A stretch of 21,691 bases of DNA from Stenotrophomonas maltophilia (lineage in GTDB: Bacteria > Pseudomonadota > Gammaproteobacteria > Xanthomonadales > Xanthomonadaceae), in assembly GCA_002364755.1 (NCBI GenBank), contig DEZI01000005.1:410797-432487 (forward strand). The letters run 5' to 3'. A model generated the notes under the pieces. That model worked only from the letters and a program-made list of their open reading frames with translations. It ran no database searches and was not told the origin of the DNA. A program made the position numbers and the translations under genes. Positions within the stretch are counted from its first letter, which is position 1; each line of letters begins with the position of its first letter. Positions 13,739-20,436 of the stretch are shown here, piece after piece.

Positions 13739-15441
13739 GCGACCACGCGAACGTGCTGGCACAGCTGCGCACGGCCGTCGGCAGCCAGCATGTGCTGACC
13801 GGTGACAGGGCGACCCGGCGCTTCCGCCGCGGCTATCGGTTCGGTGAAGGTCCGGTGCTGGCCGTGGTGCGCCCGGGCACACTGCTGGAACTCTGGCGGG
13901 TGCTGCAGGCGGCGGTGCAGGGTGGGGCGGCGATCATCCTGCAGGCGGCCAACACCGGTCTGACCGGCGGTTCCACCCCCGATGGCGGCGACTACGATAG
14001 GCCGATCGTACTGATCAACACGCTGCGCCTGACCGGCATCCAGCTGTTGAACGAGGGCCGCCAGGTGCTGTGCCTGCCTGGGGCGACGCTGGATCGGCTG
14101 GAGCAGGCGCTGGCACCGCTGGGGCGCGAGCCGCATTCGGTGATCGGCTCATCCTGCATCGGTGCCTCGGTGCTGGGCGGCATCTGCAACAACTCCGGCG
14201 GTGCGCTGGTGCGCCGTGGCCCCGCCTACACCGAGCTGGCACTGTTCGCGCAGGTCGACGCGCAGGGCCAGCTGCAGCTGGTCAATCACTTGGGCATTGC
14301 GCTCGGCGATACGCCTGAGCAGATCCTGCAGCGCCTGCAGGCGGGCGACTACCGCCCCGCCGACGTCGGCGATGGCGGTGGCCGCGCTGCCTCTGATGCG
14401 CACTATGCCGAGGATGTGCGACGTATCGATGCAGATACGCCCGCACGCTTCAACGCCGATCCCAGTCGCCATTTCGAAGCCTCCGGTTCGGCTGGCAAAC
14501 TGGCGGTGTTCGCCGTGCGCCTGGATACGTTCGAGAAGGAAGCCGCCGAGGTGTTCTACATCGGCAGCAACCGCACCGCCACGCTCACCGCCATCCGCCG
14601 CCAGCTGCTGACTGGCTTCGAGCGCCTGCCGATTGCCGGCGAGTACATCCACCGCGATGCGTACGACATCGGCGAGCGCTACGGCAAGGACACCTTCCTG
14701 CTGATCGATCGCCTCGGCACGGCGCGCGTGCCGGCGGCGTTCGCGTTGAAGAGCCGGGTGGATGGCTGGTTCGAGCGGCTGGGCCTGCGCGGGGTGACCG
14801 ATCGGGTGATGCAGGCGCTGACCGGCCTGTTGCCGTCGCACCTGCCGCCACGCATGGCCGAGTTCCGCCAGCGCTACGAACATCACCTGCTGCTGAAGGT
14901 ATCGGCACAGGATGCCGCGGAGACCGAGCGCTGGCTGCGCGAGTGCTTTGCCAACCATGAGGGCGGTTTCTTCCGCTGCAGCGTCGAGGAGGGTCGCAAG
15001 GCCTTCCTGCATCGTTTCGCCGTGGCCGGTGCGGCCGTGCGCTACCGCGAAGTCCATCGTGCGCAGGTGCAGGACATCGTGGCGCTGGACATCGCCCTGC
15101 GTCGCGACGATGCGGACTGGTTCGAGGCGTTGCCCGCCGACATCGACGGGCGCTTGCTGCACAAGCTGTACTACGGGCACTTCCTCTGCCACGTGTTCCA
15201 CCAGGATTACATCGCGCGCAAAGGCGAGGACCCGGTAGCCATCGAGCACGCGATGTGGGCGCTGCTGGACCAGCGTGGCGCCGAGTACCCGGCCGAACAC
15301 AACGTCGGCCACCTGTACCCGGCCAAGCCGGCGCTGGCCGCCTTCTATCGGCAGCTGGATCCGAGCAACACGTTCAATCCCGGTATCGGCTACACCTCCA
15401 AGGCGCTGGGGTGGGGCGGCTGTGATTGCAGCGGGCGATGA
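13735..15441 (+). CDS. dld: D-lactate dehydrogenase, FAD-dependent, quinone-linked
   Basis: A 568-residue peripheral membrane flavoprotein (E. coli Dld is about 571) that oxidises D-lactate to pyruvate with quinone as acceptor. The N-terminal FAD-binding PCMH-type domain shows LQAANTGLTGGSTPDGGDYD, IGSSCIGASVLGGICNNSGG and RRGPAYTELALF. The middle contains the Dld-type cap and membrane-binding region rich in basic residues (LKSRVDGWFERLGLRG, LPPRMAEFRQRYEHHLLLKV), and the C-terminus ends HNVGHLYPAKPALAAFYRQL then DPSNTFNPGIG. The start codon overlaps the lldD stop. Having both stereospecific lactate dehydrogenases in one operon lets the cell use racemic lactate. No lactate permease gene flanks the operon within the window. 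Confidence 0.96.
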   Translation: MSDHANVLAQLRTAVGSQHVLTGDRATRRFRRGYRFGEGPVLAVVRPGTLLELWRVLQAAVQGGAAIILQAANTGLTGGSTPDGGDYDRPIVLINTLRLTGIQLLNEGRQVLCLPGATLDRLEQALAPLGREPHSVIGSSCIGASVLGGICNNSGGALVRRGPAYTELALFAQVDAQGQLQLVNHLGIALGDTPEQILQRLQAGDYRPADVGDGGGRAASDAHYAEDVRRIDADTPARFNADPSRHFEASGSAGKLAVFAVRLDTFEKEAAEVFYIGSNRTATLTAIRRQLLTGFERLPIAGEYIHRDAYDIGERYGKDTFLLIDRLGTARVPAAFALKSRVDGWFERLGLRGVTDRVMQALTGLLPSHLPPRMAEFRQRYEHHLLLKVSAQDAAETERWLRECFANHEGGFFRCSVEEGRKAFLHRFAVAGAAVRYREVHRAQVQDIVALDIALRRDDADWFEALPADIDGRLLHKLYYGHFLCHVFHQDYIARKGEDPVAIEHAMWALLDQRGAEYPAEHNVGHLYPAKPALAAFYRQLDPSNTFNPGIGYTSKALGWGGCDCSGR

Positions 15442-15481
15442 CTATCATCGGTATTCCGCAGGGATGCGCCGGAGCGCAGGA

Positions 15482-16372
15482 ATGACGATGCACACGATGA
15501 TTTCGCGAGCCGCGTGGCTTGCGCTGCTGCTGTCCACGCCGGCACTGGCATCTGCGCAGGGCTCGATCCTGCCGCAGCAGCGCGATGCCGCAGGGAATGT
15601 GATGGAGCCGCTGGGCCAGGTGCTGTTGCCCGGCGAGGATGGCGGGGACCGACTGCAGAACTGCACGGCCGACCGTGCCTGGTGCGTGGCCCTGCAGCCC
15701 AGCGACACCGAAGGTGAGGCATCCACCACGCTGGTGGTGACCGAACGTGCACAGGGCACCGGCCAGCCGCAGTCGTGGCACGTGACGATGGACGTGCCGT
15801 CCGAAGGTGAGCTGTCACTGTGGCCATGGATCGTGCGGCTGGCACGGGGCGTGGGTGCCGACCAGGCCGTGGCTGATCCGCAGCAGCGGGCACGACAGAG
15901 CGTGCTGGTCGGCGGCATCAGCAAGGTCAGCAACATGTATTCCGGCGGCGGTGCCGATGCGTCGCGCCTGCAGCTGGCACGGGTGCGGCACCTGGACGAC
16001 GGCATCCAGGTCGATCATGACGTGCTCGGTGTGGCCTGGGCGGGACATGCGGAGATCCGTGCCTGCTTCAGCGAGCAGGACATGAAGCAGCGCGCTGGCG
16101 CCTGCCATGACAGTTACGGGTTCTCGGCCAGGCTCTCGCTGGATTCCACCGCCACGGCGATGCCGGTGCTGCGCTACCAGACCGTGGCCACGCGCTTCCC
16201 GGCCGGTGTGTCACGCAACGAGGATTCGCTGGCCAAGGGCCCGCTGACCAAGAAAGACCTGCGCACCGAGCAGGACCCGGCGTGCACGTATGTGCGCACG
16301 TTCCGCTTCAGTGATGGTGTTTACCGGCCGGATCAGGCACTGCCGGACTGCGCGGGCTATACCGAGCCCTGA
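15482..16372 (+). CDS. Exported protein of unknown function
   Basis: A 296-residue protein with a Sec signal peptide (MTMHTMISRAAWLALLLSTP then ALASAQ, cleavage probably before GSILPQQ). The mature chain contains several Cys residues that could pair (NCTADRAWCVAL, ACFSEQDMKQRAGACHDSYGF, DPACTYVRTF, LPDCAGY), as expected for a periplasmic or secreted protein. I recognise no enzyme motif. The middle, RLQLARVRHLDDGIQVDHDVLGVAWAG, suggests an all-beta structure. ATG 15482 has GGAG 7 nt upstream; a second ATG two codons later is possible. It lies 40 bp behind dld on the same strand and may be read through from the lld operon, but its function need not be related. Probably restricted to Xanthomonadaceae, by impression only. 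Confidence 0.8.
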   Translation: MTMHTMISRAAWLALLLSTPALASAQGSILPQQRDAAGNVMEPLGQVLLPGEDGGDRLQNCTADRAWCVALQPSDTEGEASTTLVVTERAQGTGQPQSWHVTMDVPSEGELSLWPWIVRLARGVGADQAVADPQQRARQSVLVGGISKVSNMYSGGGADASRLQLARVRHLDDGIQVDHDVLGVAWAGHAEIRACFSEQDMKQRAGACHDSYGFSARLSLDSTATAMPVLRYQTVATRFPAGVSRNEDSLAKGPLTKKDLRTEQDPACTYVRTFRFSDGVYRPDQALPDCAGYTEP

Positions 16373-16382
16373 GCGCGGTGGA

Positions 16383-16398
16383 GTCGAGCTTGCTCGAC
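16383..16398. terminator. Possible terminator hairpin after the exported protein gene
   Basis: GTCGAGC-TT-GCTCGAC is a perfect 7-bp stem 10 bp after the stop codon, followed by AGTGCCTTTTG. The short T-run begins only eight bases after the stem, so termination would be weak; the hairpin may instead be a REP-like element preceding the SMAG array. Confidence 0.4.
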
Positions 16399-16408
16399 AG
16401 TGCCTTTT

Positions 16409-16431
16409 GTAGAGCCGAGCCATGCTCGGCT
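16409..16431 (+). repeat. SMAG element facing the 37-bp array
   Basis: GTAG followed by the palindrome AGCCGAGCCATGCTCGGCT. It is the same subtype as the four array copies beginning at 16447 but in opposite orientation. It sits 15 bp from the first of them, so the two facing palindromes could form a larger stem-loop. Confidence 0.9.
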
Positions 16432-16446
16432 GCTTGTGCCAGGAGC

Positions 16447-16580
16447 AGCCGAGCATGGCTCGGCTCTACAGGAAGCGAAGAGCAGCCGAGCATGGCTCGG
16501 CTCTACAGGAAGCGAGGAGCAGCCGAGCATGGCTCGGCTCTACAGGAAGCGAGGAGCAGCCGAGCATGGCTCGGCTCTAC
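16447..16580 (-). repeat. Four-copy tandem SMAG array with 37-bp period
   Basis: Four identical 23-nt SMAG elements, ending CTAC on the plus strand, start at 16447, 16484, 16521 and 16558. Each is exactly 37 bp from the last, because each carries the same 14-nt linker AGGAAGCGAGGAGC (the first linker has AAG for GAG). The array lies between the exported protein gene and the 3' end of the converging I78 inhibitor gene. Tandem amplification of a 37-bp unit explains it. The period is not a multiple of three, so the open frames that run through it are not genes. Confidence 0.96.
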
Positions 16581-16587
16581 AGTCGGG

Positions 16588-16884
16588 TCACTCGCAGCGT
16601 GCGGCGGTGATGACGTTGTTCTTGTCCACGTACACGCGCAGGCGGTCCGGGCGGATGTCCTTGGTGGTGATGGTGGTCGGTCCGATCGGGTTGACCAGGC
16701 CGGCGCCGCTTTCACGGGACAGGCGGCGCATGTTCTCTTCGTTGCCCGGCTGGCCGACGGCCCAGCCCAGGGTGCTGGCATCGCAGCGGCCGCTTCCCTT
16801 GACCTGCGGGCCGGGCGTGCTGACGCAGGCCGACAGCAGCAGTGCAGTGGCAGGAAGCAGCAGGAACAGGCGGTGGGCAGTCAT
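16588..16884 (-). CDS. I78-family peptidase inhibitor lipoprotein
   Basis: A 98-residue small lipoprotein. The lipobox LSAC with Cys20 follows a short hydrophobic leader (MTAHRLFLLLPATALLL). The mature part has the potato-inhibitor-I-like I78 pattern: Cys34, then GWAVGQPGNEENMRRLSRES, the loop DIRPDRLRVYVDKNNVI (76-92) and the terminal Cys97, which probably pairs with Cys34. Family members are proposed to inhibit serine proteases such as elastase and subtilisin-like enzymes, perhaps protecting the cell from its own secreted proteases; S. maltophilia secretes several. This role is inferred. It is transcribed alone, divergent from the next gene. Confidence 0.85.
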   Translation of the reverse strand: MTAHRLFLLLPATALLLSACVSTPGPQVKGSGRCDASTLGWAVGQPGNEENMRRLSRESGAGLVNPIGPTTITTKDIRPDRLRVYVDKNNVITAARCE

Positions 16885-17051
16885 GTGGGCGCTCCATTGC
16901 AGGGGAATGGCCGCACCATAGCACTGTCTGCCGCGGCCCCGGCAGCGACCAGATCATTGCCGCTGGCCGACCGCCGATGCATAGTGCGCGAACGTACGGC
17001 ATCGCGCCGTCGGGCAGGTCGGGCCATTCCGGCGCAGGTGCGGAACAGGGT

Positions 17052-17723
17052 ATGAAGTCAGGCGAGGCGCACGGACAGGGCTGGCTGACCTCGACGGCGG
17101 TGCTGTCGTTGCTGCTGGCAGCCGCGACGGTCAACGCCGCGGCCATTGATCCGGCAGTGGCGGCCGCAACCGCCGATGCTGCCCCTGTGTTCGGTGGCTG
17201 GCGCAACCTGCAGACCGAGGCCGGCCATGAGCCCGCGCAGCGCAATCTGGCGTTCGGCATGCTGCCGCAGGAAGCGACCCGCGGTGACCGCTTCGTCATT
17301 CTTGATCGCGAAGGCCGCCGCGCGGTGTGCTGCCTGCAGGTGGCCAGTCCGTCGCTGGGCGTGGCCGCGCTGCGCGAGCAGTACCATCTTGCACAGGCCG
17401 GGGTGGATGACCTCGGCAACGTGCGCAGCCCGTCCCGCCCCTATGTGCCGCATGTCTATGCGATGCAGCGGGTGGATGAGCTGGCCGACTACACCTTCGC
17501 CGACGTTGCCGGTACCTACAGCGACCTGGGCGGCCTGCTGCTGCCGGAAGCGGCCGCGCTGGACGCCGAGGCGACCACGGTGCGCCTGGGCGAGGTGCCG
17601 TACCGGCTGCAGTTCCAGCGCCAGCCCTTTGCCGATGACGATGGTGCGCTGGACCGCTACATCCTGCAGGCCCCCGGCCATGGACCGGCGAAGGTCGTGG
17701 AAGTGCCGTTCGGGACGTACTGA
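17052..17723 (+). CDS. Exported protein of unknown function
   Basis: A 223-residue protein starting MKSGEAHGQGWLTSTAVLSL with a hydrophobic stretch (AVLSLLLAAATVNAAAI) that looks like a signal peptide cleaved near ATVNA-AAID. The mature chain has one CC pair (RRAVCCLQV) and alternating beta-like segments; the C-terminus GPAKVVEVPFGTY reads as a natural end. No family is recognised. CAGGGT lies just before the ATG and is closer than usual, so a start at an upstream in-frame Met (about 16977) cannot be excluded, but that would displace the signal sequence from the N-terminus. Followed by a candidate promoter for the cdh gene. Confidence 0.7.
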   Translation: MKSGEAHGQGWLTSTAVLSLLLAAATVNAAAIDPAVAAATADAAPVFGGWRNLQTEAGHEPAQRNLAFGMLPQEATRGDRFVILDREGRRAVCCLQVASPSLGVAALREQYHLAQAGVDDLGNVRSPSRPYVPHVYAMQRVDELADYTFADVAGTYSDLGGLLLPEAAALDAEATTVRLGEVPYRLQFQRQPFADDDGALDRYILQAPGHGPAKVVEVPFGTY

Positions 17724-17739
17724 GCGCGGAGTGGCCCTC

Positions 17740-17745
17740 TACAAT
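17740..17745 (+). promoter_or_regulatory. Candidate -10 box of the cdh gene
   Basis: TACAAT is a close match to the sigma-70 -10 hexamer in an otherwise GC-rich gap, 47 bp before the cdh start codon. No good -35 is present at the usual distance (the sequence there is about GTACTG). Confidence 0.35.
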
Positions 17746-17792
17746 AGGCGTGCGGCGCTGCCTGTCGTGCCCTGTTTACGTGAGTTTCCACC

Positions 17793-18572
17793 GTGTCCCT
17801 GCGTCCCCTGCTGCTGTTGTCCCTGACCACCCTGGCTGCCTGTGCCAGCGCGCCGCCGCCGCCGCCGGTGCATTCCGATGCACTGTGGCGCCTGATCGAG
17901 CGTGACTGCGAAGGGGGCGATGGCCCGCGAGGTGCCTGCCTGCAGGTGCAGCCCGGCGCCGACCGCCGCGATGTACTGGTCAAGGATTCGCATGGGGATT
18001 ACCAGTTCCTGCTGATGCCGCTGGACAAGGTCAGCGGCATTGAAAGCCCCGGCCTGTACCGCAAGGGCGTGCCGAACTACTTTGCCGCCGCATGGCAGGC
18101 GCGTTCGCACACCCAGCAGGCGCTTGGCCAGCCGCTGCCGCGCGAAGTGGCCAGCCTGGCGTTGAACTCGCCGCATGGTCGCTCGCAGCACCAGCTGCAC
18201 ATCCACGTGGACTGCCTGCGTGCCGACGTGGTGCAGGTGCTGGACGAGCAGCGTGTGGCGCTGGGTCCGCAGTGGGCGCCGCTGCCGGTGCCGCTGCTTG
18301 GCCACCCATACCAGGCGCGCGTGCTGCCGGGCGCGGAGCTGACCGCCAACCCGCTGAACCTGCTGGCCTTTGACCTGAGCGGCCCGGCCGACGTCGGCAA
18401 CTGGAGCCTGCTGGTGGCCGGTCACCGCGATGCGAACGGCGCGCCCGGGTTCGTGCTGCTGGCGACCCGGCTCGACACCGCCACCGGGAACGACGCCAGT
18501 GTCGAGGAGCTGCAGGACCACGCCTGCAGTGTGTTGACCGGCGCCGGTTCCGCGCTGGAGCGGGTGCGCTAG
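17793..18572 (+). CDS. cdh: CDP-diacylglycerol diphosphatase, lipoprotein form
   Basis: A 259-residue protein expected to cleave CDP-diacylglycerol to CMP and phosphatidate at the membrane. The GTG start is followed by a lipoprotein signal with lipobox LAAC (Cys17) and a proline run (PPPPP). Conserved Cdh blocks are LWRLIERDCEGG, VLVKDSHGDYQFLLMPLDKV with GIESP, PNYFAAAWQARSH, LALNSPHGRSQHQLHIHVDC with the HIT-like pair His136/His138, GHPYQARVL, and FVLLATRLDTATGNDASVEEL then QDHAC. These track E. coli Cdh closely; the E. coli protein has a membrane anchor where this has a lipid anchor. Some authors question Cdh's physiological substrate because of a relation to HIT-fold nucleotidyl transferases. 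Its stop codon shares the palindrome CTAG with the stop of the converging GNAT gene. Confidence 0.92.
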   Translation: MSLRPLLLLSLTTLAACASAPPPPPVHSDALWRLIERDCEGGDGPRGACLQVQPGADRRDVLVKDSHGDYQFLLMPLDKVSGIESPGLYRKGVPNYFAAAWQARSHTQQALGQPLPREVASLALNSPHGRSQHQLHIHVDCLRADVVQVLDEQRVALGPQWAPLPVPLLGHPYQARVLPGAELTANPLNLLAFDLSGPADVGNWSLLVAGHRDANGAPGFVLLATRLDTATGNDASVEELQDHACSVLTGAGSALERVR

Positions 18573-19180
18573 CCCCGCGCGGGGTGCTGGCGGCGCCAGG
18601 TCGGCGCGGTCAGCGCATGCAGGCTGCGGTCTTCCCAGCCGCCGAGGCCCAGGTGGTGGTCGCGCAGCAGGCCTTCGTTCTCGAAGCCGGCGGCGCGCAG
18701 CACGTCCGCAAGCCCAGCGCTGTCGTCGGGCGGAAGCATCACATAGACGCGGTGCAGCCCGACCTGTTCGAACAGGAACGGGCACAGCGCCTGCAGCGTG
18801 TCGGCGAAGCGTTGCGCATCGGTCCAGTCGGCCTGGCAGAAGCGCTGCAGCTCGGCGCTCCGATCGCGCGCGGACTGCAGGCGCACGGTCAGCTGGTCGA
18901 TCAGGGTATGGCTGGGCTGGTCAAATACGCCCAGCAGCAGGCGATCATTGTCCTCCTGCAGGCGCGAGCGCTGGATGCCGATGAACAGCTGTACCTCAGC
19001 CTCGCTGCGGCAGTTCAGGTTGCAGCGGTTACGGCGCTGCCCGCACAGCGTGCGCCAGGCTGGCAGGTCGGTGCGCTGCAGCGAGCGCAGGTTGATGGAG
19101 CCATGGCCCAGCAGCAGCAGGTGGCGGCGCAGTACCGGGTGCAGGGCAGGAGGGGAGGCAGGGTTCGGTTCGATGCACAT
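18569..19180 (-). CDS. GNAT family N-acetyltransferase (RimJ/RimL-like)
   Basis: A 203-residue acetyltransferase. The start is assigned to MCIEPNPASPPALHPVLRRH because domain homology begins shortly after (LLLGHGSINLRSLQRTDLPA). The middle contains LLLGVFDQPSHTLIDQLTVRLQ and the acceptor-region QADWTDAQRFADTLQALC. The end has the RimJ/RimL-type pattern (GLHRVYVMLPPDDSAGLADV then LRAAGFENEGLLRDHHLGLG, GWEDRSLHAL), which includes the acetyl-CoA-proximal GFxxEGLLRD. The usual Q/RxxGxG/A loop is not obvious, so activity is less certain. An upstream start at 19216 in the AT-rich TTTTGCAACAAATTT region is possible. Acceptor substrate unknown. It overlaps the end of cdh by four bases. Confidence 0.75.
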   Translation of the reverse strand: MCIEPNPASPPALHPVLRRHLLLLGHGSINLRSLQRTDLPAWRTLCGQRRNRCNLNCRSEAEVQLFIGIQRSRLQEDNDRLLLGVFDQPSHTLIDQLTVRLQSARDRSAELQRFCQADWTDAQRFADTLQALCPFLFEQVGLHRVYVMLPPDDSAGLADVLRAAGFENEGLLRDHHLGLGGWEDRSLHALTAPTWRRQHPARG

Positions 19181-19231
19181 CCGGCCACGATCGCGTCTGC
19201 GCCGGGCGATGCCCATGAAATTTGTTGCAAA

Positions 19232-19648
19232 ATGCGGAGCGTACTGCGCGACGGTCCGGGGCCGTTCAGAAATGAAGGTGCTGTGGCTGCGTCGCCAAGT
19301 CCGGATGCGCAGGATCTGACCCGGTCGTACCAGGCCGCGGCGACCCGTGCGCTGGGCGAGGACGTGGCGCTGGCCTCGCTGACGTGTGGCTACACGCTGT
19401 GCATGGGCGAGGTGCGCAGCCGCAGCCAAGGTGGATTCCGTGACTGGGTTGCATTGTTCGGCAAGGACCGCGGCGCACCGCATTACGCGTTGATGACGGC
19501 CGAGCATCCGCTGGGAAGCGGGCCGTCCTCGGGGCGGTTCGTGTTCTCGATCGATCCCACTGCCAACGGCATCAGCGCCGAGCCTGCTCGACTACCGCAC
19601 GCTCGCCGTCAAGGCAGCGCCTGCACGCTGTACGACTCGATGACGTAG
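19232..19648 (+). CDS. Doubtful small ORF, possibly a truncated or frameshifted gene
   Basis: A 138-residue frame starting MRSVLRDGPGPF. The stretch LTRSYQAAATRALGEDVALA followed by SLTCGYTLCMGEVRSRSQGG reads like real protein and has a CxxxxC pattern seen in some small exported proteins of this group. The N-terminus has no signal peptide or evident ribosome binding site, and the C-terminus becomes Arg/Pro-rich and overlaps 40 bp of the converging gene. In the other frame the sequence reads LLDYRTLAVKAAPARCTTR and then stops, which looks a more natural end, so a frameshift near 19580 or a sequencing error is possible. No function is proposed. Confidence 0.4.
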   Translation: MRSVLRDGPGPFRNEGAVAASPSPDAQDLTRSYQAAATRALGEDVALASLTCGYTLCMGEVRSRSQGGFRDWVALFGKDRGAPHYALMTAEHPLGSGPSSGRFVFSIDPTANGISAEPARLPHARRQGSACTLYDSMT

Positions 19649-20250
19649 CTGAAGGCCTGTTGCTGGCGGTCGCGCAGCAGGGCACGTACTTCCAGGATGA
19701 CGCCATGGTCGCCTTCGCCACGCGGTGGCCAGAACGTCTGGTCGGCGAGGGTCTGGCGCTGGAAGCCGAGCGGGCCGACCACGCGGCCGAACGGTTCGTC
19801 GCTGCTGTCCAGCACCTGGTTCATCGCCGTGCTGAGGCGGCCCGGCAGGTACCAGTTGTCGGCTTCTGAGAGCACGCGGCTGCCGCAGACCAGTTGCACG
19901 CGACGGTAGCGCAGCGGCGTATCGGCGTGCGCGCCGAGCGCCTTCAGCACGTCGGCCGGTGCCGCCTTGTCCTGGCCACGCACGCGCACGGCGCGCACGC
20001 GGGCCTGTTCGGCCAGGCCGTGCTCGGCGCACCAGCTTTCCAGCGTACCGGTCGCACTGGGGCCGGCCAGCACGCGCTGGTGCAGCTGTTCGACCAGGGC
20101 GGCGGGCGCGACGCGCTGCTGTCCGGGCGGCGCCTGCAGCGGCGCGGTGGCACCGGCATCGGTGGCGGACAGGCTGGCGATCGGGGCGGCGGCCAGCAGG
20201 GATGCGGCCTGCCAGCGGCGGAGACGATCGTGGCGGTCGGACGGGCCCAT
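19609..20250 (-). CDS. Exported protein with chorismate lyase-like (UbiC-like) features
   Basis: A 213-residue protein. The N-terminus, MGPSDRHDRLRRWQAASLLA followed by AAPIASLSATDAGA, looks like an export signal with an arginine pair. The mature part has the order of chorismate pyruvate-lyase proteins: an early helix (LVEQLHQRVL), then RYRRVQLVCGSRVLSEADNW with YLPGRLSTAMNQVL, where UbiC has an Arg-containing strand followed by a conserved Pro, and GRVVGPLGFQRQTL, corresponding to UbiC's LGxxPLGxxLF. A late Glu (ILEVRALL) may match the catalytic Glu. Similarity is by eye only. UbiC itself is cytoplasmic, so an exported relative would do something else, perhaps bind a hydroxybenzoate-like ligand. 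No ubiA neighbour is present. Confidence 0.75.
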   Translation of the reverse strand: MGPSDRHDRLRRWQAASLLAAAPIASLSATDAGATAPLQAPPGQQRVAPAALVEQLHQRVLAGPSATGTLESWCAEHGLAEQARVRAVRVRGQDKAAPADVLKALGAHADTPLRYRRVQLVCGSRVLSEADNWYLPGRLSTAMNQVLDSSDEPFGRVVGPLGFQRQTLADQTFWPPRGEGDHGVILEVRALLRDRQQQAFSYVIESYSVQALP

Positions 20251-20436
20251 GCGGCATCACAGCGGAAACAGGCGCCCATGGTACCCGTTCAGGCGTGTCC
20301 CCGGCGTGCCGAAAGCGTCGCGACCTGTCGGGTATTCATCGCGTTGCCAAATACGAGGCATGCAGATATTTCGTTGGCCGATGGGCCGGGCGGGGCGCAC
20401 GATGGGACCCTTGTCTGGCTTTCCGGGAGTTCCCCC

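Noticed and set aside
12281..13882. 533-residue antisense frame over lldR/lldD
   Set aside because: lldD on the plus strand is unmistakable, and the antisense product is compositionally biased.
16409..16580. CRISPR-like regular repeats with 37-bp period
   Set aside because: The intervals between repeats are identical 14-nt linkers, not variable spacers, the repeats are GTAG-type REP palindromes, and no cas genes are nearby.
16378..17055. Open frames through the SMAG array encoding repeated EQPSMARLY-like peptides
   Set aside because: They arise from the tandem palindromes, appear in several frames because 37 is not divisible by three, and have no start signals.
18584..19231. Plus-strand frame antisense to the acetyltransferase
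   Set aside because: The minus strand has a GNAT C-terminal pattern; the plus frame is Ala/Gln-rich with no motif. Only the part after 19232 was kept, at low confidence.
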